From NCBI GenBank assembly GCA_030606845.1, contig JAUWFP010000015.1:1-20562 (forward strand): a stretch of DNA of 20,562 nucleotides, read 5' to 3'. Below, piece by piece: positions 8,387 to 15,209 of this stretch (position 1 is the stretch's first letter; each line of letters begins with the position of its first letter). Under the pieces are notes generated by a model. That model saw only the letters and a list, made by a program, of their open reading frames with translations, did not search any database and was not told where the DNA came from. A program made the translations under genes and the position numbers. Origin of the DNA: Anaerolineales bacterium. Its GTDB lineage: Bacteria > Chloroflexota > Anaerolineae > Anaerolineales > E44-bin32.

Positions 8387-9442
8387 TCATTCATCCGTAA
8401 GCTTAGTTTCTTCCTGATTCAGTACATTCATGATCCGTGCGAGTTGCCACTCGAGCCATTCCCTTCGCCCTTGAAAGAACACATAACTTCCGGCGATCAA
8501 CATTGTTGCGATAAAAGCGTGGCCCATAATGGCTAACGCGAATATCCAAGAGTTTTCTTGCGCTAGCGACCAGACCTTATAGGTAGAGACCCACATGATG
8601 AGGAATGCAGTAAGCAGGTATCCGGTTGACCCAAAAAAATTAAACCGCACTATGCGAATGCTTTGTTTAATCGCGCTCCAGATTCCCAGGCGGTTTCGGA
8701 TAATGCCATGGGGTGTAAATGCTAGGTAAACTCCGGTGACAAAAAGAACAGGCAGGGCGATATAAGTTAGACCGTTGATCCCAGCGACGAGCATACCCGT
8801 TGTGAGCACAACTACTGTGATCAGATACCCTCCTATTGCCAGAAACACTAATTTCATCCAATCCCGCCATAGATGGTCAAATTCAGCTTCAGGGTCTGTC
8901 TGCTTGGCCACCAATCGATGAAATATCGCACCCGCGCCGATACCGGCCAGCGCCAGAGTGAACCATATTAATAAGACAAACGTCGGGTCGAGCACCTCAA
9001 ACTGTGATGCCGGTCCTAGTGGTGTAAGCACAGGCATTCGACCCGCCACCAAACTTGGTATGCCCACGGATACACTCGTGAGTAGGGCAAACAGGAAATT
9101 GAAAGGCATCCCCCCTGGAAGCGTGCTGAACGCCGTAAGAAGGTTGTACCTCTCACCTAATAGATTCAGCATTTCCCGGAAGAGAGCCAGTTGCTCTGTC
9201 ATGCCAGGATCGGTGCCCGCCGGGATACTCAGCCCGGCCGCGGCAGCGTTAAGCAGTGATGGCACCGTCAGGTGCGGGCCGAACCAGAGGAACAAATCTA
9301 AAAGCACGGGCGGTAAGATTAGGAGCGGCTTTGCCGCTATTCTGTCAAACCCAGTCAACAACGCGGACAGTATGCTAATCGGCGTGGGTTCAACCTGATT
9401 ATCAGATAGTTTCACGAAATATGATTCTACCACAGCGGGCAT
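8387..9442 (-). CDS. Polytopic membrane protein of unknown function
   Basis: The frame is open up to 9553, but the Met at 9442 is the likely start: it has AAGGA five bases upstream on the minus strand, and the extra N-terminal residues reach into the border of the insertion element. That gives 351 aa with about six hydrophobic segments (roughly 36-58, 112-134, 151-175, 197-220, 225-243 and 271-320). Between segments 3 and 4 is a charged loop (AKQTDPEAEFDHLWRDW). No enzyme motif is visible and I do not recognise the family. It lies 84 bp upstream of gyrB in the same direction with no clear terminator between, so some cotranscription is possible. Confidence 0.78.
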   Translation of the reverse strand: MPAVVESYFVKLSDNQVEPTPISILSALLTGFDRIAAKPLLILPPVLLDLFLWFGPHLTVPSLLNAAAAGLSIPAGTDPGMTEQLALFREMLNLLGERYNLLTAFSTLPGGMPFNFLFALLTSVSVGIPSLVAGRMPVLTPLGPASQFEVLDPTFVLLIWFTLALAGIGAGAIFHRLVAKQTDPEAEFDHLWRDWMKLVFLAIGGYLITVVVLTTGMLVAGINGLTYIALPVLFVTGVYLAFTPHGIIRNRLGIWSAIKQSIRIVRFNFFGSTGYLLTAFLIMWVSTYKVWSLAQENSWIFALAIMGHAFIATMLIAGSYVFFQGRREWLEWQLARIMNVLNQEETKLTDE

Positions 9443-9559
9443 TTTTTCCTTACTTTCCACCGCTCTCCAACTCACGCTTTTTCCACTTGACAGTACCGAC
9501 CCGAGGTGAATTTCTACTTGGTTGACCTGATTTTTTAATGAGGCTCCTGACAAGAAAAC

Positions 9560-9577
9560 CCCACTGCTTGCGGTGGG
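9560..9577 (+). repeat. Left-end subterminal hairpin of the IS element
   Basis: A 7-bp imperfect stem (CCCACTG with CGGTGGG, one T-G pair) around a CTTG loop. It resembles the right-end hairpin in both stem and loop, as expected for the structures recognised by the Y1 transposase of this family. Confidence 0.65.
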
Positions 9578-9583
9578 AATGAA

Positions 9584-9612
9584 TTGCCCCTTATGTCACT
9601 TTTTGATATATT
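9584..9612 (+). promoter_or_regulatory. Candidate promoter of tnpB
   Basis: TTGCCC (9584-9589), a 17-bp spacer and TATATT (9607-9612) lie just before the ATG at 9619. Transcription from here would give an almost leaderless mRNA, and no ribosome-binding site is seen before the ATG. Confidence 0.35.
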
Positions 9613-9618
9613 CGTGTT

Positions 9619-10752
9619 ATGCATAAAAGGACCTACAGATATAGGATCTATCCCACCAGGGCACAGCGATCTGCTCTGCAAAGGTCGCTTGATGCCTGTC
9701 GATGGGTTTACAACCAGGCTCTTGCTATTCGCAAAGACGCTTGGGAGAAAGAACAAAAATCGGTGTCTCGCTACGATACGATTAAAATGATCCCTAGCTG
9801 GAAACAGGAACACCATTTTCTTCTTGACGCCTATTCTCAATCTTTGCAAGAAGCCTGTACCCGTGTAGATCTTGCATTTCAGGCTTTCTTCCGTCGAGTG
9901 AAATCGGGTTCGACCCCCATCACTTCTGGCGGTGAGAAGCCGGGTTATCCAAGATTCAGGGGGCAATCTCGTTACGATAGTTTTACCTACCCTCAAAGCG
10001 GTTATGTTCTTCTTGATAATGATAGGCTTCGTCTGTCCAGGATTGGAGAATTGAAGATCAAACTTCACAGACCGATTGGTGGAAAAATCAAGAGTCTGAC
10101 CATCAGGCGAGACGGAGTCGGAAACTGGTATGCTTGTTTTTCGTGCAAGGTCGATCAAAAGCCGCTTCCACAGATTAGTACGGTTGTCGGTGTGGATGTT
10201 GGTCTTGCCAGTTTCGCCACATATTCCAGCGGCGAGAAGGTTACCAATCCTCACTTCTTTCGTAAAGAAGAAACGGCTCTTGCAAGAGCGCAGCGAAGAT
10301 TGAGTAAGGCTGAGAAGGGCACACTAGAAAGGGCCAAGCTGAAAAAAGTATTGGCTCATATACATAAGCGTATTGCCAACAAGCGTAGAGACTTTGCGCA
10401 CAAACTCAGTCGCCAATTGGTGAACAGCTTTGGCGTAATTACATTTGAAAATCTGGACATTGTTGAAATGATGGGAGATAACTACCGCAGTATGAACAGA
10501 AGCATTTCTGATGCTGCCTGGAGACAATTCGTACAGTTCGTTGCGTACAAAGCGGAGGATGCTGGGCGCAATTTTGTACGGGTTGATCCACGAAATACAT
10601 CTAAGATGTGTTCTCGTTGTGGCAGGTTGGTTGCAAAAGACTTGTCTGTTCGAGTTCACGATTGTTCTTCCTGTGGCCTGATTCTGGATAGAGACCACAA
10701 TGCCGCCATCAATATTTTGAGATTGGGGATACAATCTCTGGCTTTGGCCTAG
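9619..10752 (+). CDS. tnpB: TnpB, RNA-guided RuvC-like nuclease of an IS200/IS605 element
   Basis: 377 aa, the usual length, and apparently intact. The N-terminal part is the OrfB helix-turn-helix region (RYRIYPTRAQRSALQRSLDA near the start, then CRWVYNQAL). The RuvC-like nuclease has its three acidic residues: D193 in GVDVGLASFA, E277 in TFENLDI and D359 in LDRDHNAAINI. Between the last two is a treble-clef zinc ribbon with C331, C334, C349 and C352 (CSRCG, CSSCG). TnpB proteins are known to cut DNA guided by an omega-RNA transcribed from the element's right end, which helps keep the element at its site. The stop codon lies three bases before the right hairpin, the typical arrangement. Likely functional by sequence. 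Confidence 0.93.
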   Translation: MHKRTYRYRIYPTRAQRSALQRSLDACRWVYNQALAIRKDAWEKEQKSVSRYDTIKMIPSWKQEHHFLLDAYSQSLQEACTRVDLAFQAFFRRVKSGSTPITSGGEKPGYPRFRGQSRYDSFTYPQSGYVLLDNDRLRLSRIGELKIKLHRPIGGKIKSLTIRRDGVGNWYACFSCKVDQKPLPQISTVVGVDVGLASFATYSSGEKVTNPHFFRKEETALARAQRRLSKAEKGTLERAKLKKVLAHIHKRIANKRRDFAHKLSRQLVNSFGVITFENLDIVEMMGDNYRSMNRSISDAAWRQFVQFVAYKAEDAGRNFVRVDPRNTSKMCSRCGRLVAKDLSVRVHDCSSCGLILDRDHNAAINILRLGIQSLALA

Positions 10753-10784
10753 AAGCCCCGTCGCTTGTGGCGGGGAGTATTCAC
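10640..10784 (+). ncRNA. Possible omega-RNA overlapping the tnpB 3' end and right end
   Basis: In characterised TnpB elements the guide RNA scaffold covers the last part of tnpB and the right-end hairpin, with the guide taken from the flanking DNA. Here the right end has a GC-rich hairpin directly after the tnpB stop. If the element ends at 10784, the guide would start with the bases after that point. The boundaries and the RNA itself are inferred from the family. Confidence 0.35.
10756..10775 (+). repeat. Right-end subterminal hairpin of the IS element
   Basis: A 7-bp stem (CCCCGTC with GGCGGGG, one T-G pair) with a six-base loop, immediately after the tnpB stop codon. It is similar to the left-end hairpin at 9560-9577: both have a GCTTG-like loop and are followed by an A/T-rich ATT stretch. 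Confidence 0.65.
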
Positions 10785-10816
10785 ATCCATTAGAATCGCT
10801 CCACAAGGTAAGAAAC

Positions 10817-11656
10817 TTGACCAAGCACATAGCGATCATCACAGACTTCGGCACGGATGACACCTACCTGGGGATGATGAAGGCGGTTATCGCCGGCATC
10901 TCTCCGGCGGCGCGCATCATCGACCTTACCCACGCAATTCCCGCTGGCGATGTCCAACGTGCCGCCTTCGAAGCGTGGCGTATACGATCCTACCTCCCGC
11001 CCGAAACCATTCTCCTGGCAGTCGTTGACCCCGGTGTCGGAACAAACAGGCGAGCGATAGCACTTAAGTTGCCCGGCCTGGTTTGCGTCGGCCCGGATAA
11101 CGGTCTTTTCAGCTTCTTGCTGTATTCGACAGATACGTACAAGGCGGCGGAATTAGTGAACCCTAATTATCAGCTGCAAACAATCAGTCATACATTTCAC
11201 GGGAGAGACGTCTTCGCCCCTGCGGCAGCCTATCTTGCACAAGATATCCCCCTCGAGGATTTAGGCCCAATAACTCAAGAACTCGTCCGCATACCAGATC
11301 CACTTCTAAAGGATTTGGGGGCGGGAGCCATCCAGGGCGAGATCATGCACAGCGACCTTTTTGGCAACCTGATTACAAGCATTGGCAGGTTCGACAATAC
11401 GAACGATGACCTTTCCTTCAAGCCCTGGATCCCATCGTTCCCTGCACGTACACTCATCGCCCAAGAATTCGAGGTCCTTCTCCCTCAGGGGAATGTAGTA
11501 CCATTGGGTCGAACTTTCGGCGACGCCCCGAAGGGCGAAGCGCTGGCCTATATAGGGAGCTCAAGCTTGCTCGAAATCGCGATTAATGGCGGTGACGCAG
11601 CGAAGACGCTCAACCTCACCCCGGGTGACGAGATTATCTTCAAGTTAAAAGGATGA
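10817..11656 (+). CDS. SAM hydrolase / SAM hydroxide adenosyltransferase (DUF62 family)
   Basis: 279 aa, full length for the family related to fluorinase/chlorinase, which splits S-adenosylmethionine with water into adenosine and methionine. Visible motifs are ITDFGTDD (8-15), DPGVGTNRR (71-79), GPDNG (92-96), HGRDVFAPAAAYLA (128-141) and GNLITS (183-188). The conserved Asp-Arg-His triad known from archaeal members corresponds to D71, R78 and H128, so a hydrolase rather than a halogenase is expected. The start is TTG at 10817; an AAGG lies a few bases upstream and the first Met is 19 residues inside the conserved domain. Its natural promoter region has been replaced or displaced by the IS element 33 bp upstream. 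It is followed by murA three bases after its stop. Confidence 0.88.
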   Translation: MTKHIAIITDFGTDDTYLGMMKAVIAGISPAARIIDLTHAIPAGDVQRAAFEAWRIRSYLPPETILLAVVDPGVGTNRRAIALKLPGLVCVGPDNGLFSFLLYSTDTYKAAELVNPNYQLQTISHTFHGRDVFAPAAAYLAQDIPLEDLGPITQELVRIPDPLLKDLGAGAIQGEIMHSDLFGNLITSIGRFDNTNDDLSFKPWIPSFPARTLIAQEFEVLLPQGNVVPLGRTFGDAPKGEALAYIGSSSLLEIAINGGDAAKTLNLTPGDEIIFKLKG

Positions 11657-11659
11657 AAC

Positions 11660-12946
11660 ATGCCCGCATTTCTCATTGAAGGTGGATATCCACTTAAAGG
11701 GGAAGTTACACCCTCTGGCAACAAGAACGCCGCGCTGCCGCTGCTGGCCGCGTGTCTTCTCACTGATGAACCTGTGGTTTTGCACAACGTCCCACAGATC
11801 GGTGATGTACACGTGATGAGACAGCTGCTCGAGACCATGGGCGTGAAGATCGATGACCTTAAGCCCCACACCTGGCGCGTGCACGCTGAGGAAATTCAAG
11901 ATTGTGATCTTGACCCGGATCTAGCCAGAAAAATTCGCGCTTCGGTACTACTTGCCGGCCCTATGCTGGGGCGAAAAGGAGGGGTTGTTTTACCGCCGCC
12001 AGGCGGCGATGTCATCGGACGCCGCCGTGTGGACACACACTTCATGGCTCTCAAACGTTTAGGTGCCGAGATAAAGTATGGCGAAAAAGAATTCTCCATG
12101 CACGCGCCCCAGGGTTTATCGGGCACAAAGATCCTCCTTGACGAAGCCAGCGTCACTGCGACAGAGAATGCGATCATGGCCGCTGTTGTCGCTCCGGGCG
12201 AATCGATGATATTGAATGCTGCCTCCGAACCCCATGTTCAGGAGCTTTGTGTCTTCCTGAATCAAATGGGAGCGAATATCCAAAACATTGGCTCAAACTC
12301 TCTGAAGATCTCCGGCGTGGAGAAGCTGCATGGAGGCGAGCACACAATCGGCCCAGATTACCTTGAAGTGATGAGCTTGATAGGCGCTGCTGTGATAACA
12401 GGCGGCGAGATCACGATCCAAGGTGCCGCCCCGGAATATTTAGCCATGGCGCGCCTCGTTTTCAATAAGCTAGGCGTCGATTGGGAAATCGATGGACATA
12501 ACATCTTTGTCCCCGCCGATCAGAAGATGACAGTGGAGTTCGATATCGGCGAGAAAATTCCTCAGATTAGCGTGATGCCATGGCCGGCATTCCCGACCGA
12601 CCTTATGAGCATTGCCATCGTTGTCGCCACTCAATGTGATGGCACTGTGCTCTTCCACGACTGGATGTATGAGACACGGATGTTCTTCATTGACAAACTC
12701 GTATCGATGGGAGCAAATATCATTCTTTGTGATCCGCACCGCTCTATCGTCCAAGGGCCCAGTCAACTTTTCGGCGAGCCGCTTGAAAGTCCGGATATTC
12801 GTGCCGGGCTTGCGCTCACATTGGCAGCGCTCTCCGCAGAGGGGACATCTCGTATCAGGAACATCAACCAAATCGACCGTGGCTACGAGCGAATTGACGA
12901 GAAGCTTCAGAGTCTAGGAGCACATATCCAACGCCTAGAAGATTAA
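11660..12946 (+). CDS. murA: UDP-N-acetylglucosamine 1-carboxyvinyltransferase (MurA type)
   Basis: 428 aa, typical for MurA, which transfers enolpyruvate from PEP to UDP-GlcNAc in the first committed step of peptidoglycan synthesis. Landmarks are SGNKNAALPLLAACLL (19-34, with the UDP-binding Lys22), RASVLLAGPMLGR (93-105), the active-site loop (111-125), FPTDL (311-315, catalytic Asp314) and the closing DRGYERIDEKLQSLGA (406-421). In the loop, the Cys that attacks PEP and is alkylated by fosfomycin (Cys115 in E. coli) is replaced by Asp117 (PGGDVIGRR). The ATG is preceded by AAAGGA that overlaps the stop of the SAM hydrolase gene, so the two genes form one unit. A MurA paralogue with another role cannot be excluded. 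Confidence 0.9.
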   Translation: MPAFLIEGGYPLKGEVTPSGNKNAALPLLAACLLTDEPVVLHNVPQIGDVHVMRQLLETMGVKIDDLKPHTWRVHAEEIQDCDLDPDLARKIRASVLLAGPMLGRKGGVVLPPPGGDVIGRRRVDTHFMALKRLGAEIKYGEKEFSMHAPQGLSGTKILLDEASVTATENAIMAAVVAPGESMILNAASEPHVQELCVFLNQMGANIQNIGSNSLKISGVEKLHGGEHTIGPDYLEVMSLIGAAVITGGEITIQGAAPEYLAMARLVFNKLGVDWEIDGHNIFVPADQKMTVEFDIGEKIPQISVMPWPAFPTDLMSIAIVVATQCDGTVLFHDWMYETRMFFIDKLVSMGANIILCDPHRSIVQGPSQLFGEPLESPDIRAGLALTLAALSAEGTSRIRNINQIDRGYERIDEKLQSLGAHIQRLED

Positions 12947-14034
12947 TCGGGAGGGACGAAAAAGCTACTTTAAATCTATGCCCGGAAATCTTCCACTGCC
13001 ACCTTCGCAGAGGCGGCGAAACTCCCCTTAGCTTGAAGACCAGCGATCATATCTTCCTTCAACGGTTGCACACGCTACCTTCTAAAAAGATCCCTATCGA
13101 TCGTCAGCAATAGTGTCGCCTAAAATTACCCTCTGGCCAGACAGCGATCTTGAATGAGCATCGTCCGGGATGGTCCGCTTGAGACTTTCGGGGGAGTTCG
13201 GACGGTCCTGTTCTTCCTCTCTCGTGCCTTGGACTCTAGTGGGTGATCGCTGGCAGATAAAGCCCCGGGTGTGGCCTTGCCCACGCTTGAAAGACTTGTC
13301 CCGACAGGATCAAGGGATTCAAGCTCCTGGTCCCAGATAAGGAATCTGGGGGCCAGGTATTGGCGGCACTCCACCCGCGTACCGGCAAGCGTGCACTGTT
13401 CTGGACCCAGAGCGATATTTCGCGTGTGTCCGTCGGAAAAAATCTTTTTTTCGTCAGTCCCATGTGCTTATGCTAAAAGCAGGACACACTTTCAAGTTCG
13501 ATAACCTGAGACCAAGGGTGGTAAGCCAATCCTGAAGGATACCTGGTTGCGGGTGATACCTCTGCGACTGCGGTTGCGAGGAGATCATCGCGTGTACAGG
13601 TTTCAAACACCCACGCCTCAGCACATTCGACGAACGGTGGACCTCGATAGTACAACCCGACATTCATCGCCTAGACTATCTGTTCGGTGTTGATCGTTGA
13701 TGTCCTCAAACAAGACCTTAGCCATACTTAGAAACTTCTCCTGGACCTCCTAAGGCATTCTGTTGTGCAGCGGGCGGCATTCATTTACAAAGACCTATCC
13801 GGTAGCTTTTTTCGTTCGGTATGTCTGCATCACCCACCAAACCGGCGAATACCCGAGTGAGTACTCCCGTCGTTTTCTTCAATGATTTGCCCACACCCAT
13901 CGATTCAAACACTACTATCTAATTCGATTCCTTAATCGATAGACTCACGCTTGTACCCTCAAGGATGACACGATAACTGACCTGTTATAAGATGACGTTA
14001 GCGCAGCTCAATAACAAATTTCTCCCCGATTGTC
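12947..14034. other. Gene-poor kilobase between murA and the LacI regulator
   Basis: No intact gene is supported here. The clearest content is the transposase relic at 13324-13833 (separate entry). A 31-codon minus-strand frame (12976-13071, GTG start, ending in SAKVAVEDFRA) reads like the C-terminal tail of a lost protein, but I cannot name it. The plus-strand frames are short and have no ribosome-binding site. I see no murA terminator with a clear stem and T run. Confidence 0.5.
13324..13833 (-). pseudogene. Decayed ISNCY-like transposase, catalytic core deleted
   Basis: Reading the minus strand across stops and one frameshift gives a consistent order of motifs of the ISNCY-type transposases with an N-terminal helix-turn-helix. 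First, 13588-13833 reads TGxVFVNECRPLHNRMP, then EVQEKFLSM and LSRSTVRRM (third stretch, ending at 13621), with stop codons at 13795-13797, 13750-13752, 13618-13620, 13603-13605 and 13585-13587. It continues as SPRNRSRR to 13561, and exactly there the frame changes to RYHPQPGILQ and DWLTTLGLRLSNL (to about 13490). The DDE core expected next is missing. About 50 bp further, 13324-13434 reads TLAGTRVECRQYL, like the C-terminal tail of such proteins. The assignment is from remembered family patterns, so the exact family is tentative, but a dead transposase is well supported. Confidence 0.5.
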
Positions 14035-14063
14035 TTGACGGCGGGATGGGAGTGGGATATACT
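14035..14063 (+). promoter_or_regulatory. Sigma-70 promoter of the LacI-family regulator gene
   Basis: TTGACG (14035-14040), an ideal 17-bp spacer and TATACT (14058-14063). Each box matches the consensus at 5 of 6 positions. The predicted start of transcription is near 14070, inside the palindrome that follows. This rules out translation from the upstream part of the open frame. Confidence 0.75.
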
Positions 14064-14079
14064 TTGCACACGTGTGCAA
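14064..14079. promoter_or_regulatory. Perfect 16-bp palindrome, likely LacI-family operator
   Basis: TTGCACACGTGTGCAA is a perfect palindrome with a central CG, the usual form of a LacI/GalR-family operator. It starts directly after the -10 box and covers the predicted transcription start, so a bound repressor would block its own promoter. Autoregulation by the protein encoded at 14115 is the simple reading. I did not find a second full copy in the window. Confidence 0.75.
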
Positions 14080-14114
14080 TTAATCACCTATGCAGCGTCT
14101 ACCGGGTTCTAGCG

Positions 14115-15128
14115 ATGGAAAAGGTTTCCATTAAAGATATTGCAAAAGCGGCTGGAGTCTCTCATTCCACAGTTTCCCGCGCCCTGCGCGAGAGCCCTCT
14201 GGTAAATGTTCACACAAAAGAACGAATCCAAGACCTGGCCTGTGAAATGGGCTATTCCCCAGACGCTCAGGCTCGTAGCCTAGTCACTGGGCGCAGTTAC
14301 ACGGTCGGCGTGGTGGTCACCACGATTGCGGACCCTTTTGTCGCTGAGGTGGTGCAGGGAATGGAGAGCACCGCCCATGACCATGGATACACGGTCATCC
14401 TGTCCAGTTCCAATTCCGAACCGGAGCGCGAGATTGCGGCGGTTGAGATGCTGCGCGCGAAGCGGGTGGATGGTGTCATCGTCACATCCTCGCGCATCGG
14501 CGCTCTTTATCTGGACAACGTGGAACGCATTGGCGCCCCTGTGGTACTAATCAACAATCACAATGAGCAAAGCGGCCACTACACGTACACCATATCGGTA
14601 GATAATCACCACGGCAGTCTCTTGGCGACAAATCATCTCATTAATCAAGGCCACAGTCGGATTGCTTATATCACCGGACCAGCGAACCACAGCTCTGACA
14701 CGGAACGCCTAGCCGGGTATCGCCAGGCGTTGAGTGAAGATAGCATTCCCTACGATCCAACGCTTGTCGTGCCAGGCGATGGTAAACCGGTGGGCGGTAT
14801 GCGAGCGCTGCAAGCGCTGATAGAGAGAACCCAACCACCGAGCGCTGTTTTCTGCTACAACGACATGACCGCAATTGGCTTGCTGCGCGCGGCTCGAGAA
14901 GCCGGTATTTCCATTCCCGGAGATCTGGCGGTGATCGGTTTTGACGACATCCCCCTTGCTTCATTCGTCTGTCCACCATTGAGCACCATAAGCCAACCTA
15001 AAAAGGAGATGGGACGGTTGGCGATGGAAATGGTTCTGACTCTGGCAGAGTCAGACGACCCTGTACGTCCGGAGTCTTCCGACATCGTGGTCAAGGGCAA
15101 GTTGGAGGTACGACAATCGACGTTATAA
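14115..15128 (+). CDS. LacI-family transcriptional regulator
   Basis: 337 aa from the Met at 14115; the frame is open further up, but the promoter and operator lie there. The N-terminal helix-turn-helix is VSIKDIAKAAGVSHSTVSRAL (4-24), followed by the hinge helix around YSPDAQARSL (47-56). The rest is a periplasmic-binding-protein-like sugar-sensing domain with VGVVVTTIADPFVAEVVQG (64-82), the dimer/ligand segments ISVDNHHGSLLATNHLINQGH (160-180), RIAYITGP (182-189), VFCYNDMTAIGLLRAAREAG (245-264) and IGFDDIPLASF (274-284). It likely represses its own gene and the inositol genes downstream, with an inositol or sugar as inducer. The effector is inferred only from position. No ribosome-binding site is evident. 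Confidence 0.92.
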   Translation: MEKVSIKDIAKAAGVSHSTVSRALRESPLVNVHTKERIQDLACEMGYSPDAQARSLVTGRSYTVGVVVTTIADPFVAEVVQGMESTAHDHGYTVILSSSNSEPEREIAAVEMLRAKRVDGVIVTSSRIGALYLDNVERIGAPVVLINNHNEQSGHYTYTISVDNHHGSLLATNHLINQGHSRIAYITGPANHSSDTERLAGYRQALSEDSIPYDPTLVVPGDGKPVGGMRALQALIERTQPPSAVFCYNDMTAIGLLRAAREAGISIPGDLAVIGFDDIPLASFVCPPLSTISQPKKEMGRLAMEMVLTLAESDDPVRPESSDIVVKGKLEVRQSTL

Positions 15129-15145
15129 AGCGAGGTTAGCCCGCT

Positions 15146-15162
15146 ATGTTGCCATGCAACAT
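15146..15162. repeat. Inverted repeat after the LacI gene
   Basis: A perfect 7-bp inverted repeat (ATGTTGC, CAT, GCAACAT) 18 bases past the regulator stop. It shares the TTGC...GCAA arms with the 14064 palindrome but has an odd centre, so it could be a weak related site or a transcript hairpin. There is no T run. Confidence 0.45.
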
Positions 15163-15171
15163 CTAATCAAA

Positions 15172-15197
15172 AAGAAAGTTGCTTGCGTTACTTTCTT
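15172..15197 (+). repeat. Hairpin abutting the ribosome-binding site of the esterase gene
   Basis: A perfect 8-bp inverted repeat (AAGAAAGT with ACTTTCTT, 10-base loop). The 3' arm ends one base before the AGGAG (15198-15202) of the next gene. It could influence translation or processing of that mRNA, or be an incomplete terminator. Confidence 0.45.
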
Positions 15198-15209
15198 AGG
15201 AGATTTGGA

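Larger units (their letters stand above)
9540..10784 (+). mobile_element. TnpB-only IS200/IS605-group (IS1341-like) insertion element
   Basis: The element holds one gene (tnpB) flanked by similar subterminal hairpins at 9560-9577 and 10756-10775. There is no room for a TnpA (Y1) transposase on the left, so it is non-autonomous, or relies on a TnpA elsewhere. IS200/IS605 elements make no target duplications, so exact ends cannot be read from repeats. The right end is set provisionally at the TTCAC at 10780-10784, and the left end somewhere around 9535-9555. It separates the membrane-protein gene from the SAM hydrolase-murA unit without breaking either coding region. Confidence 0.75.

Noticed and set aside
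9443..9553. N-terminal extension of the membrane protein ending at 8387
   Set aside because: It reaches the border of the IS element and has no homology-like features, whereas the Met at 9442 has a proper ribosome-binding site.
9535..10254. A 239-codon minus-strand open frame
   Set aside because: It lies opposite tnpB and the left end of the element, has no family motif or start signal, and is explained as the antisense of tnpB.
9619..10752. Reading TnpB as a Cas12-type effector of a CRISPR locus
   Set aside because: The length, end hairpins and zinc ribbon fit TnpB, and there is no repeat-spacer array anywhere in the window.
10324..10863. A 179-codon minus-strand open frame crossing the tnpB right end
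   Set aside because: It is antisense to tnpB, the right-end hairpin and the start of the SAM hydrolase gene; no motif or start signal supports it.
13992..14114. N-terminal extension of the LacI-family protein
   Set aside because: The promoter and the 16-bp operator lie within this stretch, and the helix-turn-helix begins directly after the Met at 14115, as normal for the family.
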